Position numbers and translations under genes: made by a program. 64,000 nt of DNA from Leptobrachium leishanense (lineage: Eukaryota > Chordata > Amphibia > Anura > Megophryidae). Below the pieces are notes generated by a model. That model made no database searches, had not been told where the DNA came from, and worked only from the letters and a program-made list of their open reading frames with translations. Position 1 is the first letter of the stretch, and every line of letters starts with the position of its first letter. Location: positions 197,636,954 through 197,700,953 of the forward strand of contig CM019063.1 in NCBI GenBank assembly GCA_009667805.1. The letters run 5' to 3'. This document shows positions 1 through 12,143 of the stretch, piece by piece.

Positions 1-2420
1 TTTCTTGTTTTCACCAGATATTTGCTATTATTATGAAAAATAATGTTAATAGTATAACAATTTAGACAACACTATCCGCATTTTAAATTCATTTTGGAAA
101 TATGTTATATTTGTAAATAATGTGACACTACACTGAACTCAGTCACAAAATACCTATGAGAAGAAACAGACTGGTAATGGGGGTTTTAGACAGTAACCTC
201 TGTTGTTTGGCAAAGCTGCAAATGGCAAAAATCTGTTGTTACAATCGCAAAATGTTCGGTGTTTCACAAAAGGGGTAACAGTACCAGGAGAAGATTCATT
301 GATGAAGCATCTCCTGGAATGATTTGAGTTTAACCTTTTTGGAACCGGAAAGTATGACAGGTGCAACAATGTTGGTTTTCTCTTGTGTTTGTAACTATAC
401 AAAACAACATTGGTTACTGTCTGAATAACCTCCAATAAATTATTTTACGGTAAAGAGTTTTTTTTTTACATGTACAAATACTGTGGATCAGGAGGCAATG
501 GTTTGGATTAAAATACAATATATATATATTATTAACAGCTAGGAGGTAGATTTGGAGATTTAAAAGATAAAATTATTTTACTAAAGTGTAGACATTTTTT
601 AGAGTTGACTTAATGTCTAAAGAGCTTTAAAGCACATAGATATTGATATATTTATTTTAAAAATACATCATTCTTTCAGATATGTATTTATTCTTCATTA
701 GGAACCTTTGTTTAAAAACTGGCTTAACATGATATTATTCATTACAAGATCATATCATACTAAGATCTTTTCTGATCTGAGCAATACAAAATATCAGTGT
801 TCCTTTGGTCAAGGCTGATTAGCTCTGTTTTACCTGTTTTCTTGCTCTGAATATGTTCTTTCTTACCTGCCACGCTTCAGTGATCTTCATTAAATTTCTT
901 AGGCCAAAGGAATATGTTTGACATGCAAGGAAGAATAAGTAGGATACGTCTAGCTCTGGGGAAGCTTCAGGACAGGACTTCTGGGATCTCTCTACAATTT
1001 ACATCTCCAATGTGCAACCACAGATTACCCAAAGTATGCAATACCCAGAAGATGGCTATACATGTACATATTTTTATTGGCACAGTCCATACAAAATATT
1101 AAATGTTATTATACATATAAAACAGGTCAACACGGCCGCATCGTTGGGGTGGTGCCCCCTGCTTTTGAATGTGTTACCAAATATTTTTACACTAGCTAGA
1201 TGGTTTATTCCATCTACCTCACTCAGGTTATCCCTTGAAATGATTTATTGTATATCCAGTAGAAGGAGAATATATTTTTGGAGTGTATGTGGTGTCTGCT
1301 CCAATCAAGGATTGTTATATATTGTGGATTAGTGTATTCCTGGCTTCAGTTCGTGGCTATCATACCTGGACTGGCAAAAGAGTATTCCAATGTCAGTGGA
1401 TAGGTATCCATGACTATTGATTTTTATTGTTATATGTTTGTATTTTTATTATTACTTTCAATAAAATTTATGTTTTATGACATCTGACCCCAGAGACATT
1501 TGCGTGTACCCTACCAACTTAAGTAGGGATTGATTGCTCATTGTTTTTTTAGGATTGAATCCCGAGTGTGTCTCTGTACTCCAAGTGCGGAGTCCACAGA
1601 AACATCTCCAAGACTGAATTTCCAGTTTGCTTGTATAGTAATCAGATCATGTTTGAAGGCAGAGGGGAATATGCCAAAGGTTAGAGAGAGAGAGGTTGAA
1701 AAAATTAGTCAAAGGAGTGACATAAGCTTATGAGACCGAATGAATAAGGTGTTAGGGGATGGCGTCAATAGGGCAAGTAGTAAGACAGGAGAAAAGGAGA
1801 AGTGCAGAAACGTACTCTTCCGAGACTGGTTGAAAAGAAAGAACAGGTAGAGGATGAGGCAGGGAAAAGGGTTGAATGGCTAGGGGTGGAAGGCAGTGAA
1901 GAGTTTTTTTAGTCTGAGGTAGTTATTATTTTCAGTGAAATAGTCAGCAAAGCTGACAGCAGTGAAGTTGCTAGAGGAATGTGTGGAAACGGGATGAAAT
2001 AACCAATTGAATGTTATGAAACAGGTTTCTGGAATCATGAGAGATGGTGGCTGGCTATGAGGGACATGAAGTAAGTTTGTTTGGAAAGGGATATAGCAAG
2101 ACTGTAAGAATGTATCATGAATTTGTATTGTAATAAATTAGCCGTTCTACAAGACTTCCTCCAACCGTGTTCAACTATCGTGGAGTATCACTGAAGGGAG
2201 TGTGTGTGAACTTAGTGTGCCATGATCGAGGTTTAAACCCACGTGCAAGATGGAAAATGGTAGGTGCCTACTTCTCAGTTTGGTGGCCATGTCACTATAG
2301 TGTACTGTGAAAGTCAGTGTTATGTCACTTGTTATCCTTGCTGCTAAGGCAAAAAAATGGCAAAAAAATACTTCCAAAAAGCTTATTGTGATGTGATTTC
2401 ATTATGTACTATACAGTGTA
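1..2420. other. Unassigned AT-rich sequence
   Basis: I see no coding region here that resembles a known protein. The open frames are short, have no recognisable motif, and occur at the density expected by chance. No inverted terminal repeats were evident by eye. Confidence 0.5.
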
Positions 2421-2424
2421 TTTT

Positions 2425-2698
2425 TGTTTTTTTTACCCGTTCGGCAACTGATCGGCGGCGTTTGATCAGTTCAGCGGCGTTCAGTGGCGTTCAGCGGATT
2501 GTCGCCTGTCTTTGGTGAGATTCAGAGGTGGCGTTTGGTGGGCTGATCGGCGGTGTTTGGCAGATCCCATTCGGCACACTTTGTGGACCCTGCAGTGAAT
2601 GCTGAATCCACCACATGGTCGGCGAACTGAAATCGCTGAAGCACACCGAAGTGTGCCGAACAAGAGAGCATTGAAATTTCACTCTCTGAATAACCCTT
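2425..2698. mobile_element. Partial copy of the CAGGGTTATTC MITE family, right end only
   Basis: The stretch is rich in tcggcggcgtttg-type words and ends with cactctctgaataaccct. That is the same right terminus seen in the longer copies at 5788-6701, 53642-56829 and 57258-58114. The left terminus is missing, so this is a truncated copy. Open reading frames across it are incidental. Confidence 0.6.
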
Positions 2699-2699
2699 T

Positions 2700-3735
2700 T
2701 AGTGGTTGGAACTGTTGTTCCATAAAAATGTGCCAATGATGGGTGGTGGGATAGAAACCTCCTCCACCATTCATGTTTGCAGTTCATGTTTCACCATAGT
2801 AGACACACATAGTAGAGGCTAGTCTGTGCAAAGACACTATTAACCTTTCTGAGGACATAAAACTGCCACTGCTGTTCATATGATAAACACCGGCTCCCAA
2901 CTCTTATTGTTCCTGCCAACAGAGCATGACCCCATTGTCCCTGAAGAATGATAGGTATCATCCAGTTCAAACTGGCTTGTATGCCACTATTCCTCATGCT
3001 ATAAGAGTCCTTTATAATCTTCTCCTTGGGCCTTACATAAAGATCAATGCATTTAAAAGGACAGAAAAGTCAGAGGTCCTTCATTAATGTACATTTACTT
3101 TGCCTACTCCACTTAGCGTTGGCTCATGTACAAAGAGCATCTTCTTTCCAGACAGGAAGTAATAGCAGAAGGAAACATATTCCTGGGAAGATGCAATTGG
3201 GAAAGCTTATGGGCATCCATAAATTGGGGATCAATGATAACATTAACAGGGGAACTTAATGTGAGGGTATGCATAAGGCTGAGAATTAGTAGTAGATGTA
3301 TAATGCAATGAAGAATGTAAATTGTAGGTGGGTGTAGTATGCAAGTAATTAGCATGTTGTCAAATACACATACTTGAAAACGAGAGTAATCTAAATGTAT
3401 CTTTCCTAGTAAAATACTTTGCAAATAAATAAAGATACACTGTAGCAGCCACACATTCATTCTTTTCTTCACACTAGAGTAGTACATTGTGTCAGCATGA
3501 ATACATTCGTCCGGAATCAATGAACTATTGCCATCATAAAATTGCTTCCAAAAGGGATTACATTTCATGATGTATGAGGAAATCAGAGTTCAATTATTTA
3601 ATAGACTTATATGCTTTAGAAATAACCAATGCCATATATTAATTTCAGTATTTTGTGGAATGTGAAAGATCACCCATGCATTGTGATAATTCAGGTGGCA
3701 TTTTCAGGTTTAAATTAGAAAAACGATGATTCAAA
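2700..3735. other. Unassigned sequence with a short SINE-tail fragment
   Basis: No gene is recognisable. At about 3368-3431 on the plus strand lies a diverged copy of the SINE/LINE 3' tail (cttgaaaacgagagtaatc, then a tttcctagtaaaatacttt-like end and aaataaataaa). The 151-residue minus-strand frame over 3113-3568 runs through this tail and shows no domain, so I treat it as chance. Confidence 0.45.
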
Positions 3736-3737
3736 AC

Positions 3738-5540
3738 TTTTTATTATTATTATTCTTTATTTATAAAGCGCCTGCATATTCCTCAGCGCTGTACAATAGG
3801 CACAGTATAGACAGGGTTACAATACATTGAGCAACATTTGACAAATGGTACAGGAGGAGATGAGGGCCCTATTCCCGTAGGAACTCACAATCTAGAAGGG
3901 TTGGGGTTGGAAACAGGAGGAGAGGACTGCAAGGTGAGAGTGATTGATGGTTGCATCAGTGAGTTGGGTTGTAAGCTTCCCAAAATAGGAAAGTTTTAAG
4001 GGAGCGTTTGAAGGAAGAGAAATTAGGGGAAAGTCTGACAGTACGAGGGAGAGCATTCCAGAGAATGGGGGCTGTGCGTGAGAAGTCCTTCAGTCTATCA
4101 TGGGAAGAGGTGATGCAGGGGGAAGCTAGGTGTAGATCACTGTTTGACCTTAGGGAGCGGGCTGGGGTGTATTTGGAGATTAGTGAGGACATGTAGTGGG
4201 GAGCTGATTTAGTGAGAGCTTTGTAGGTCAGGGTAAGGATTTAAAATTTAATTCTGCAGTGGGTGGGGAGCCAGTGAAGGGACTCGCAGAGGGGAGCGAC
4301 AGAGACAGAATGGCGGGTGAGGTGGATTACCCTGGCTGAAGCGTTCAGGATGGATTGCAGGGGGGTGAGGCAGGAGAGGTGGGAGAGAGGGAGGCCGGAT
4401 AAGAGATTATTGCAATAGTCAAATCGGGAGATTACCAGGGCATGGATGAGTTGTTTTGAGGTGACAGCGGTAAGAAATGGCCGAATTCTGGAAATATTAC
4501 GTAGTTGGTATCGGCAGGAGGAGGAAAGAGACTGGATGTGGGGGATGAAGGAAAGAGCAGAGTCAAGTGTAACTCCAAGACAGCGAACCTGGTCTGATCG
4601 GGAAATAGTGATACCCTCCACCGTGATAGAAAAGTCAGGAGGTGGAGAGGCATTAGAAGGAGGAATTAGTAGGAGCTCAGTTTTAGATATGTTGATCTTT
4701 AGGTGGTGGGAGGCCATCCAGGAGGAGATGCCAGATAAACAGTCACTGACTTTGGAAAGGACAGGGGGAGAGAGATCAGGGGTAGAGAGGTAGATCTGAG
4801 TGTCATCAGCGTAGAGGTGGTATTTGAAGCCAAAGCTATTAATGATTTTGCCCAGGGAGAAGATGTAGATGGAAACAAGCAGAGGACCAAGGACAGAGCC
4901 TTGAGGTACACCAACAGATAGAGGCAATGAAGAGGAGGAGTTACCAGCAAAGGACACAGAGAAGCACCTGTTGGATAAATAGGAGTCAACCCAAGCGAGT
5001 GCAGTGTCACAGAGACCAAGAGAGCTGAGGGTCTGTAGAAGGAGGGGGTGGTCAACAGTGTCAAAAGCAGCTGAGAGATCAAGCAGGATGAGAATAGAAT
5101 AGTGCCCGTGTTTTTTAGCAGTTAGGAGGTCGTTGGTGACTTTGGTGAGGGCAGTTTCAGTTGAGTGTAGGGAACGGAATCCAGATTGCAGTGGGTCGAG
5201 TAGGGAATTGGAGGACAGGCAGATGGAGAGGCGGTTGAAGGCTAGTTTTTCTAAGAGCTTAGATGTGAAGGGAAGCAGGGATACAGGACGGTAGTTGGAT
5301 GGAGAGTTGGGATTGAGGGTTGGTTTCTTTAGTAAAGGGGTAACTAGCGCGTGTTTGAAGGCAGATGGGAAGGAGCCGGTGGAGAGAGATAGGTTGAAGA
5401 TGTGTGTGAGAGCAGGGGCGAGGGAGGAGGAGAGGGGAGGAATTAGATGTGAAGGAATGGGGTCGAGCAGGCACGTGGTGAGATGTGAGGAGGACAGTAA
5501 GGAATTGACTTCCTCCTCAGTGGCTGAGGAACATGGTGTG
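3738..5540 (-). mobile_element. 5'-truncated L2-type LINE, reverse transcriptase region
   Basis: The minus strand encodes the C-terminal part of a non-LTR retrotransposon polyprotein. Reverse transcriptase motifs appear in order: [21 protein letters not shown], the catalytic motif [24 protein letters not shown], the catalytic YADDTQIYL, then [12 protein letters not shown] and VRCLGVTLD. The reading frame runs from the 5' junction near 5540 to a stop at 4241 and resumes in the same frame to 3956 (ending near SLKTFLFWEAYNPTH). The stop sits where the second copy at 50.9 kb reads KFKIL, so it is a single nonsense change. The non-coding tail ends with gcgctttataaataaagaat followed by TTATTA-type repeats. 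The endonuclease is missing. The element interrupts an olfactory receptor pseudogene. The L2 family call rests on motif style and tail; CR1-like alternatives are possible. Confidence 0.85.
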
Positions 5541-5542
5541 TT

Positions 5543-7170
5543 AACATTTGATGGCCTGCATATACAAAAATGATAGTACCATAAATATGCCAACTACAGT
5601 GAAATGGGAAACACAAGTGGAAAATGCTCTTTGACACCCACTAACTGATTTGATTTTGTGTCTTCTCGATTTAATGTAACAATAAGAAACAATTGCTAGT
5701 GTAGTATCAGAACAGGACAACTTCACTAGTAGACCAAAATCACAGAAAAAATGGTCTATATTCCTTTTAGAGCAGAACGATAGCCTACAGGGTTATTCAA
5801 AGAGATTCGAAAAGTCACCGCACGTTCGGTGACTTTTCGTTCTCTTCAATTCGGTTCCTTTTGCCAATCCCATTTCGGTGACCCTGCGGTGTATTCAGCA
5901 AACACCACAGGGTCCCCAAATTGCAGGAAAACGCTACCGCAAACCCTCAAAAACGAACCGCAAAACCCAGCGAATGCACGCCGAAAACCCTCAAAAACAT
6001 CTGGATTAACCTGCCGAAAACCACGGGAAAACCCGAGCAGGAGCCAATCACCCGCAGCGAAGCCGCCGGAAAAAGTCGAGAAAGCCGAGACCGCAGAGTG
6101 AAGTGAATAAATTAGAAAAAGAGTTTGCATGAATGTTTGAAAAGTGAAACACTGTTTGCAAAGAAACTACTGAGCGAAAATGTCTGAAATTTACTTATGA
6201 GGTCCAATGAATGATAATAAAAAGGGCGGTTACAGAAAAAATAACTAAACATTAAAAAAAAATCGGAGTTTTAGAAAAAAAAAGTTCAGAATAATGCTTA
6301 AAATATCCTAAAAAATCTATAAATAAAGAGGCTCTTTACTGCAGAATTTTATAATGAACAGTTTATTAGATATTGAATTAAAAGGGGAATATTTTTAACA
6401 TTGAAGTCTATAGGATTCTCCTGAATAAATTTGCCGAATTTAACCACCGAATGGCAGGGCATTTCGGGAACCTTTCACTGCTGGTTTGTGTTCTCTGAAT
6501 AGCTGAAGCAGTGCTTTTTCATGGGGTTTTCACTGCCCTCGAACAGGCACCGAACAGGCACCGTATGTGCAGGCAATTCGCCAGCATTTGGCGAATTGCC
6601 TGCTCTCTGGATTGCTGAATGGCCAGGAAAGGTAACCGAACGCTGATTTTCAGCGTTCGGTTACCTTTCTCAAGCAATTCGGATCTCTTTGAATAACCCT
6701 GTTAGAGATGAAGACTGTTGGCATGATCGTAAAAGTGCATCCACTTAGCCAAGCTCCAAAGGCTAACTAAACGTATCTGTTCATAATAGCTGAATAATGT
6801 AATGGGTAACAAATGGCAAGGTAGCGATCATAGTCCATAATAGCTAACAGGACATTTTCTACTGCGCCAGAAAAAATATAAAGTAGCATTGAGTAAAGCA
6901 TTCATTTACCAGAAGCCCAGAGAGTATTTTGGGCATAATGACAATGGTGCATCCAACATCCACTACTGAGAGGTGGCAATGGAAAATGTATATAGGAATC
7001 TGTAACTATGGATTCGTCCTTACAACTGTTATAATTAACAAATTGACTATTAAAATGACATAAAATGAAGTCACCGCAATGGCAAAAGAGATTCTTTGTC
7101 TCTGAAGGCAAAATATATAGTAGCTAAGAAAAACAAACGCAATGTCCAGTGATGTATTCTTTAAAGCCAT
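5543..7170 (-). pseudogene. Olfactory receptor pseudogene split by a MITE and truncated by a LINE
   Basis: On the minus strand an OR starts at Met 7170 (MALKNTSLDIAFV) and keeps first-transmembrane-like sequence (LIVNLLIITVVRTNP). It then changes frame, and pieces resembling PLHYSAIMN and [15 protein letters not shown] follow down to about 6715. A 914-bp MITE (5788-6701) is inserted there. Beyond it come FFCDFG-like, KLSCSDTTLAIVSYCYIKS and [15 protein letters not shown] sequences. Between SDTT and VSYCY most of transmembrane helix 5 is deleted. The reading ends at RPSNVNTPC, where the L2 LINE joins. The TSYLDK to NPIIY terminal part was not found downstream of the LINE. Closest relatives in the window are the genes at 12144 and 21001. 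Non-functional. Confidence 0.85.
5788..6701. mobile_element. MITE with CAGGGTTATTCAAAGAG terminal inverted repeats
   Basis: The left end reads cagggttattcaaagag and the right end ctctttgaataaccctg, a perfect terminal inverted repeat. Subterminal sequence is also inverted (gaaaagtcaccg against cggttacctttc-type words). The flanks are CTA on the left and TTA on the right, so a 2-3 bp target duplication of TA or TNA type is possible but not certain. The element sits inside an OR pseudogene. It has no transposase frame. Related copies occur at 2425, 30610, 53642, 57258 and 60990. Confidence 0.85.
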
Positions 7171-7410
7171 ATTGTCACATTTTTCAATTAAGTGAATGTG
7201 TTCCAAATTGGAAAATCAGTCTAGTTTAAATACAAAAATCACCGCATTAAAGTTTAGACATTGTAGTGATGCAACTTTATTTGAATCCAGTTATTAAACA
7301 AAAAATTGCTGAATTAACAAAACGAAGAAACACTTTTATTCCAAGCACTCAACAAAATATTATGAAACACAGCTTTTTAATCCATATGCAAACACAGTCT
7401 GTGAGGTAAT

Positions 7411-7623
7411 CACTTTTTTTTTTGAGAAAGTATTTTACCAGGAAGGATACATTGAGATTTCTCTCGTTTTCAAGTATGTCCTGGGTGGCGAGTATGTACC
7501 ATTAGGTGTCTTGCCCAAGGACACTTACCAGAGAGGTGCTCTTGCCGGGATCGAACCTGTGTCTCCACAGTCTCTCGCCACGGTTATAGAACAGTGATGT
7601 TACCTCTACTCCACCCAGCCGGC
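7411..7623 (-). mobile_element. tRNA-derived SINE with V-SINE-like core, copy 1
   Basis: Read on the minus strand, the head (gccggctgggtggagtagag) looks like a tRNA A box and is followed by a B box (ggttcgatccc). The core contains gtccttgggcaagacac, which resembles the conserved V-SINE domain. The 3' tail (caatgtatccttcctggtaa, then aatacttt) matches the tail of the LINE fragment at 35.25 kb. About 210 bp and apparently full length. Other copies are at 14159, 17890 and 24621. Confidence 0.85.
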
Positions 7624-7762
7624 ATTAAGTATGAATAAGACCCCACTAAGGCCTTGAATAATTCAGCCCGATAGTCAAAATCAGCACCTTTTGGGAAAGC
7701 ATTTCGGCTTTTTTTCCAGTTTGGGAGATTCAGTTCGGGATTTCTTAAAAAATATGAAGTGC

Positions 7763-8195
7763 TAAGGCTAGGGTCAGACTAGCGCAGTTTTAACGTGCGT
7801 TTAGCCGCACGAAATCACGGCCGTACTAGCAGCAAATGACGTCCAATGCCGGGGAACATACGACGAACGGCCGCACGAAAGTTCGTCCGCGCAACGCAAG
7901 TGGCCAACGAACGCATTTTTTCGAGAACGTCAAACCGCTACTACTGACGTACAGAGTGCGCTGCGGCCGCATAGCGGCGTGTGTGCGTGATTAGGAGACG
8001 TCAGACGCTGCTAATGTCCGGCCAACATAACGTCCAGACTCAAAAAGTGTTTTATTGATGATCCGTACAAAATCACGGACGAAAAGGGGCATCGTATGAC
8101 CGCTATCGCGTATTCCGGGGGAAAATACGTACGTTCGTTCGACCGAACTTTTTCACGGACGACGTGAAAAATGCGTTCGTCTGACCCTAGCCTAA
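7763..8195. mobile_element. CpG-rich palindromic MITE, CTAGGGTCAGAC termini
   Basis: The left end gctaaggctagggtcaga matches the reverse complement of the right end tctgaccctagcctaaaa. The interior is unusually rich in CpG and acg words (cgcacgaa, gttcgtc) for this AT-rich window. There is no protein-coding frame of note. Confidence 0.8.
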
Positions 8196-8280
8196 AAGGT
8201 GATGATAAATGGCAGGGAAACAGGAAATCACAGGGAGACTATGAAATCACACTGAATAACATCAATTACGATATTAATTT

Positions 8281-8362
8281 GATTTATGAATTAAAACCTA
8301 ACCCTATCCCTTAAGATTTTTAGGGTTATGGCTCTATTTAGGGTTAGGGTTAGGTTTACTAA
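8281..8362. repeat. Short telomere-like TTAGGG stretch
   Basis: A facing pair is visible: aacctaaccctatccc near 8296 and gggttagggttaggttt near 8341. Only about two to three TTAGGG units are present. This is a small inverted repeat or a degenerate interstitial telomere-like sequence and not a telomere. Confidence 0.5.
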
Positions 8363-8487
8363 CAGTAATTAATTAGATATATTTTCATATAAAAAAGCTG
8401 TTTTTTCAGCTTTCTTACTGGCCTGAAATTTATTAACCAGGTACCAGTTATCAGTATTCTTCTGCAGCCACATCTTTTCATTTGAAT

Positions 8488-9047
8488 TACTGTAGATACT
8501 CGAGTATACCGCTAGATTTTGGTGACAAAATTTTACCTTAAAATTGGAGGGGTCACGTTATATTCGAGACATCTGCATCGTGTGTAAAAAAAACAAAAAA
8601 AAAAAACAAACCAGAAAACTTGCCTTGCTCTGGATCTCAAGTCTCTTGGAAGTGACGTGTGAATGCGGGATCCCTCATGCTTGCAAACAATTCAGGAACT
8701 CCCAGATAAGGGAGAGGTGGGATCCATCACGGCCAGAGAGCACGCTCAGTTTAAGCCAATCATTCACCTCGCTCGCCTCTGCCGGCCATCTAATCGCTAG
8801 TAAAGAAGACTGATGGCCGGTGGCTTCATGCTTAGTAGCAACTGCAATCATTCTAGAGCAGAACACCCTGGCCTGAGGGGGAGCCTGACTGTGTTAAGAG
8901 AACCTGGAAGGATTTTAATTGTTTACCGGTACAGTAAAAAAATTTTCCTCGCGTTATATTCGAGTCTTGAGTATTCTCTCATTTCCATAATAAATCTCTA
9001 TCCATCGCGTTATATTCGGTTCGCGCTATACTCGAGTATCTACAGTA
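8488..9047. mobile_element. MITE with TACTGTAGATACTCGAGTAT termini
   Basis: The left terminus tactgtagatactcgagtat is mirrored exactly on the right by atactcgagtatctacagta. The subterminal word cgcgttatattcgag recurs on both sides. A TA target site is possible because TA lies at both outer ends. No transposase frame; the 89-residue frame inside is incidental. Confidence 0.85.
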
Positions 9048-9049
9048 GC

Positions 9050-9685
9050 TAATAGCTGATATTTAGAAAAAACATGTCTGATATTTTTTCCTCGTCCCTA
9101 TAATTGCGCAGTCCCTGTAATCCCTACCCCATTATACCTTGCCCCATATGTCCAAAGCCCCATTAACGTTTTTTGCTAAAGGTCCATAGCCCAAATATAT
9201 CCCCTCCCTATAATTGATCAGTCCCATTAACCTTGCCACACCATTCGTCCATAGTCCCACTAACAACCCTGCAAACATGTCCATAGGCCCCATTAACCAT
9301 ACTGTATATAATCCCATAGTTTAACTGACCCCCTGCATAGCCGTTCTTCCTGCCCTAGGGGGATAACACTGGAGAGTTTCAATTCAATCATCATTTGACA
9401 CAGGAATCAGCATGCTGTAAACACAGCCCCTGATGTGATGGTTTAGCCACAAATGGATTCAATGTACAAGTTAAACTAGACAAATCCTCTTAGGTTTATA
9501 GTACCCAGCCCTAATTCCAAAATCCCCCTCTTCAATCTCAATCTTTAGTCAGTAACCCTTTTTATTTAACCCTTTCTACCTCATACATTTTTAAACTTGT
9601 TCTATTGACTATACCATGTATTCTTTTTTTTGCAATTCCTGTGTGTTTGTGTGTGAGGGGGGGGGGCGGTCTCTTGCTACATTTC
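9050..9685. other. Unassigned sequence
   Basis: Repeated short words such as cccattaacc and gtcccattaa suggest an old degraded repeat at 9100-9330. No gene and no clear terminal repeats are visible. Confidence 0.4.
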
Positions 9686-9830
9686 CAGGGCCGGATTTCC
9701 ATCTCCAGAGCCTGTAGGCATAAAAATGTGGAGCACCAGTAACCCCCCCCCCCCCCCAAACAAAAAAAAAGAAACTTGCCAAAATGACGCTTTCGTTTTG
9801 GGGCAAACTAAAGGAATAAAAAAACAATAT
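9686..9830. mobile_element. Fragment of a hAT-like element, CAGGGCCGGATTT left end
   Basis: The terminus cagggccggatttcc matches the reverse complement of aatccggccctg at 57172-57183, so both belong to one family with CA-starting hAT-like termini. The body contains a poly-C run, and the copy is interrupted at 9831 by a TTAA element. I could not place its right end. Confidence 0.55.
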
Positions 9831-10283
9831 TTAACCCCTTCACTGCCGATATCGAGATATCTCGGGCTTCAAAGGTATCTGGTGCCCCGATATTGTGATA
9901 CCTCAATATGCTGATCTGCAACCCAAAAGCAAATTAAATTTGTTTGCTGCAAACAAATTTCATTAGCTTTTGGGGCTGCAGAAGGTGCCCCCAAAGTTTT
10001 AGCCCAGGGGGAAAAATGCCCAAAGAGATAAAACTGTAAAATCAGCTGATGAAAGCTCTGAGATATAGAGCTTTCAGACGCTGTCAGCAGCCGATGCAGG
10101 AGAAATAGGAAAAAATAGATCTGCTGGTAAAACCTTTGTAACTCAATTTGTCAGTAGATGGTCAAAAAGGTTATTACAGTAATAGATAGGTATTACTGTA
10201 AAATTTATTAAAAATAATTTTTAAAAAACCACTGGTTTCTGACAATGTTTTTTTGGAAAATCACTTGGTAGTGAAGGGGTTAA
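9831..10283. mobile_element. TTAA-flanked MITE (piggyBac-like), copy A
   Basis: The element is bounded by TTAA on both sides. The left end reads ttaaccccttcactgccgat and the right end tggtagtgaaggggttaa. A second copy in the opposite orientation lies at 47177-47662, sharing the ccgatat/gatatctc region, the gaaaccagtg region and a poly-A stretch. TTAA target duplication with CCC...GGG ends is the piggyBac hallmark; a Kolobok-type origin is an alternative. No transposase is encoded. Confidence 0.85.
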
Positions 10284-10460
10284 AAAAAACTGAAAAACAG
10301 TTTCTCTCTGCACTGAAATCAAAAGAAGGGGCAAGATCTGTCGCCTTACCTGAGTTGGTGCAGTGGCATTGTTTGTTTTATATGTAAAAGCATATATTGC
10401 CTCTGCCATAGAACAGAGAAAAAAAATTTATTATTATTTTTTCTTTTTTCTTTTACACAC

Positions 10461-11165
10461 TTAGGTCCCTATTACATTCTTCCAGCGGCGTGTTTTGCGT
10501 GCGCAAATGCGCATTTGCGCGAGGGGCAAAAGTCTTCGCACTGAACGTCGTATTTCAACGTTCTCGCAAACGATGCGCATTATCGTTTAACGCGGATGGA
10601 CTTGCGCGAGAGTGATGAACTGTGCGCGTCCTATACTTAACATTGTGAGTGCAAATTCGTTTGTGCGCTGGTACGCGGATGGTATTTCAATCGATGCGCA
10701 TCTTTTTACGAACGACGTTTGCGCGCATAATTTTAACGTCTTTGAAAATTTGGTGGTACCTGCAAATCGGAACGTTCTGGCCGAAACCAAATACACCAGC
10801 GCGAAAAAAAAAATACAGCACAGTATAGTTACACATTCTACACATACCCAAACAAAAATATTGTGAATTCGTGCATATTTTTTTTATTGCTGCAGCATGT
10901 ATACTCAGATTTATTTTGACAGGCGCAAAAACGTAAGTGAGTCAATTAAGGTAAATTGATGTCAATTAAGGTTCTTAATTCTGATTGGCTGAATCCCGTG
11001 AAAAAAACAGTCCACACACAGATTTACTTGCGCAACGTTAATGCACACGTATTACACTTCGTTTTGCGCGCCTATTCACGAACGTTATTTTTTGACGGAT
11101 GAGAAAATGCGTTCGGATTGGAATATCAAGTTAATTTTTGCGCGATAACGCTGGATGATGCTTGC
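10461..11165. mobile_element. CpG-rich MITE-like element, borders approximate
   Basis: The segment begins ttaggtccctattacattct and is filled with gcgc and aacg words and palindromic halves (gcgcgcataa, ttttgcgcgc). It resembles the element at 29096-29822, including the shared phrase taagtataggacgcg in opposite orientation. The right border near 11165 is only partly complementary, so the edge is uncertain. Confidence 0.6.
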
Positions 11166-11169
11166 ATGG

Positions 11170-12143
11170 TCATGTTTTGTATCATTGTAAAGACCAGACT
11201 CTGACCTTTCCAATGACACCTCACTTAAGCTTGTGCGGTGTACAATTCAGATGCAGGTTCCAAAGTCCCCCTGTCTCTCCTCACTGTAGTGCCACAGTCT
11301 AGGTTGTCGATGAAAAATGCGGTGGATCATTAGCTCCACACTTGCTGGCAGTGTGGAAAATGAGAAGCTGAGTTAGTGCAGTATCACTGTTATAATTGTA
11401 AAAATATGTGCAATATTTGAAGCGTATGGGGCACTCCACCAATTTTCTCCCTGCACCTAAAACCTCTAGGGTAATAGTGCACTACCGCCCATAGTAAGGA
11501 GCAGAGTTCATATCATTGTGCAGCATGTGATGTAGGAATATTTTTCTGATATGGAAGCCATTAGAAATACGGCGTCTGATTGAGCAGCTGATGTACCGCC
11601 CAATACAAGGAGCAGAGGATCTGTCTGACCCTTAGATATAATATATCTTTTATGCATTAATAGACAAAAACTGTGCAAAAACTAACCTGCCCATTACAAG
11701 GAGCGGAGTAAAACCCTGAATAATTTGATATGAATTTCATGCTTGGCTGGCTATGGGGGCTGATATTTATATGTAAATACGCACTTGAGAGGAAAAATGG
11801 AATGAGAAAACACATTGTGGACATGCTTCTATGGGGAGTTCTCACCATTTCCTACTGGTTAAGGTGTTAAGCAGTGAAATCGCTGATATATTTTAGAACT
11901 GCTGTGTTTACCAATATCCTCAAAATTGTTGTTTCATCCATTGACCTTAGAGGTTACTTATTAAGTGGCTACATCAATATTAAAAAAACAAGTTTTATTG
12001 AAAAAATAGACATTATCATGTGCTACATTTATATTTATTTCTTTCACAATTGTTTTACCTGCATTTTATAAAAAATTTGTTTGCATGAAATAAAATTCTA
12101 TACAACGCTTTACATAATGCAATCAACCTTACTAATTAAATTA
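11170..12143. other. Intergenic sequence downstream of OR gene 1
   Basis: No gene is recognisable. From about 11985 the sequence (ttattgaaaaaatagacatt) aligns with 20815 onwards near OR gene 2, marking the 3' side of the tandem duplication. The part from 11200 to 11870 carries low-similarity words repeated within itself (caaggagc, accgccca) and may be an old repeat. Confidence 0.5.

Noticed and set aside
7500..7623. Possible tRNA gene, because of A- and B-box-like sequences
   Set aside because: No cloverleaf with acceptor stem was evident, and the same sequence recurs at 14159 and 17890 joined to a SINE core and tail.
8281..8362. Interstitial telomere
   Set aside because: Only two to three TTAGGG units are present, within a small inverted repeat.
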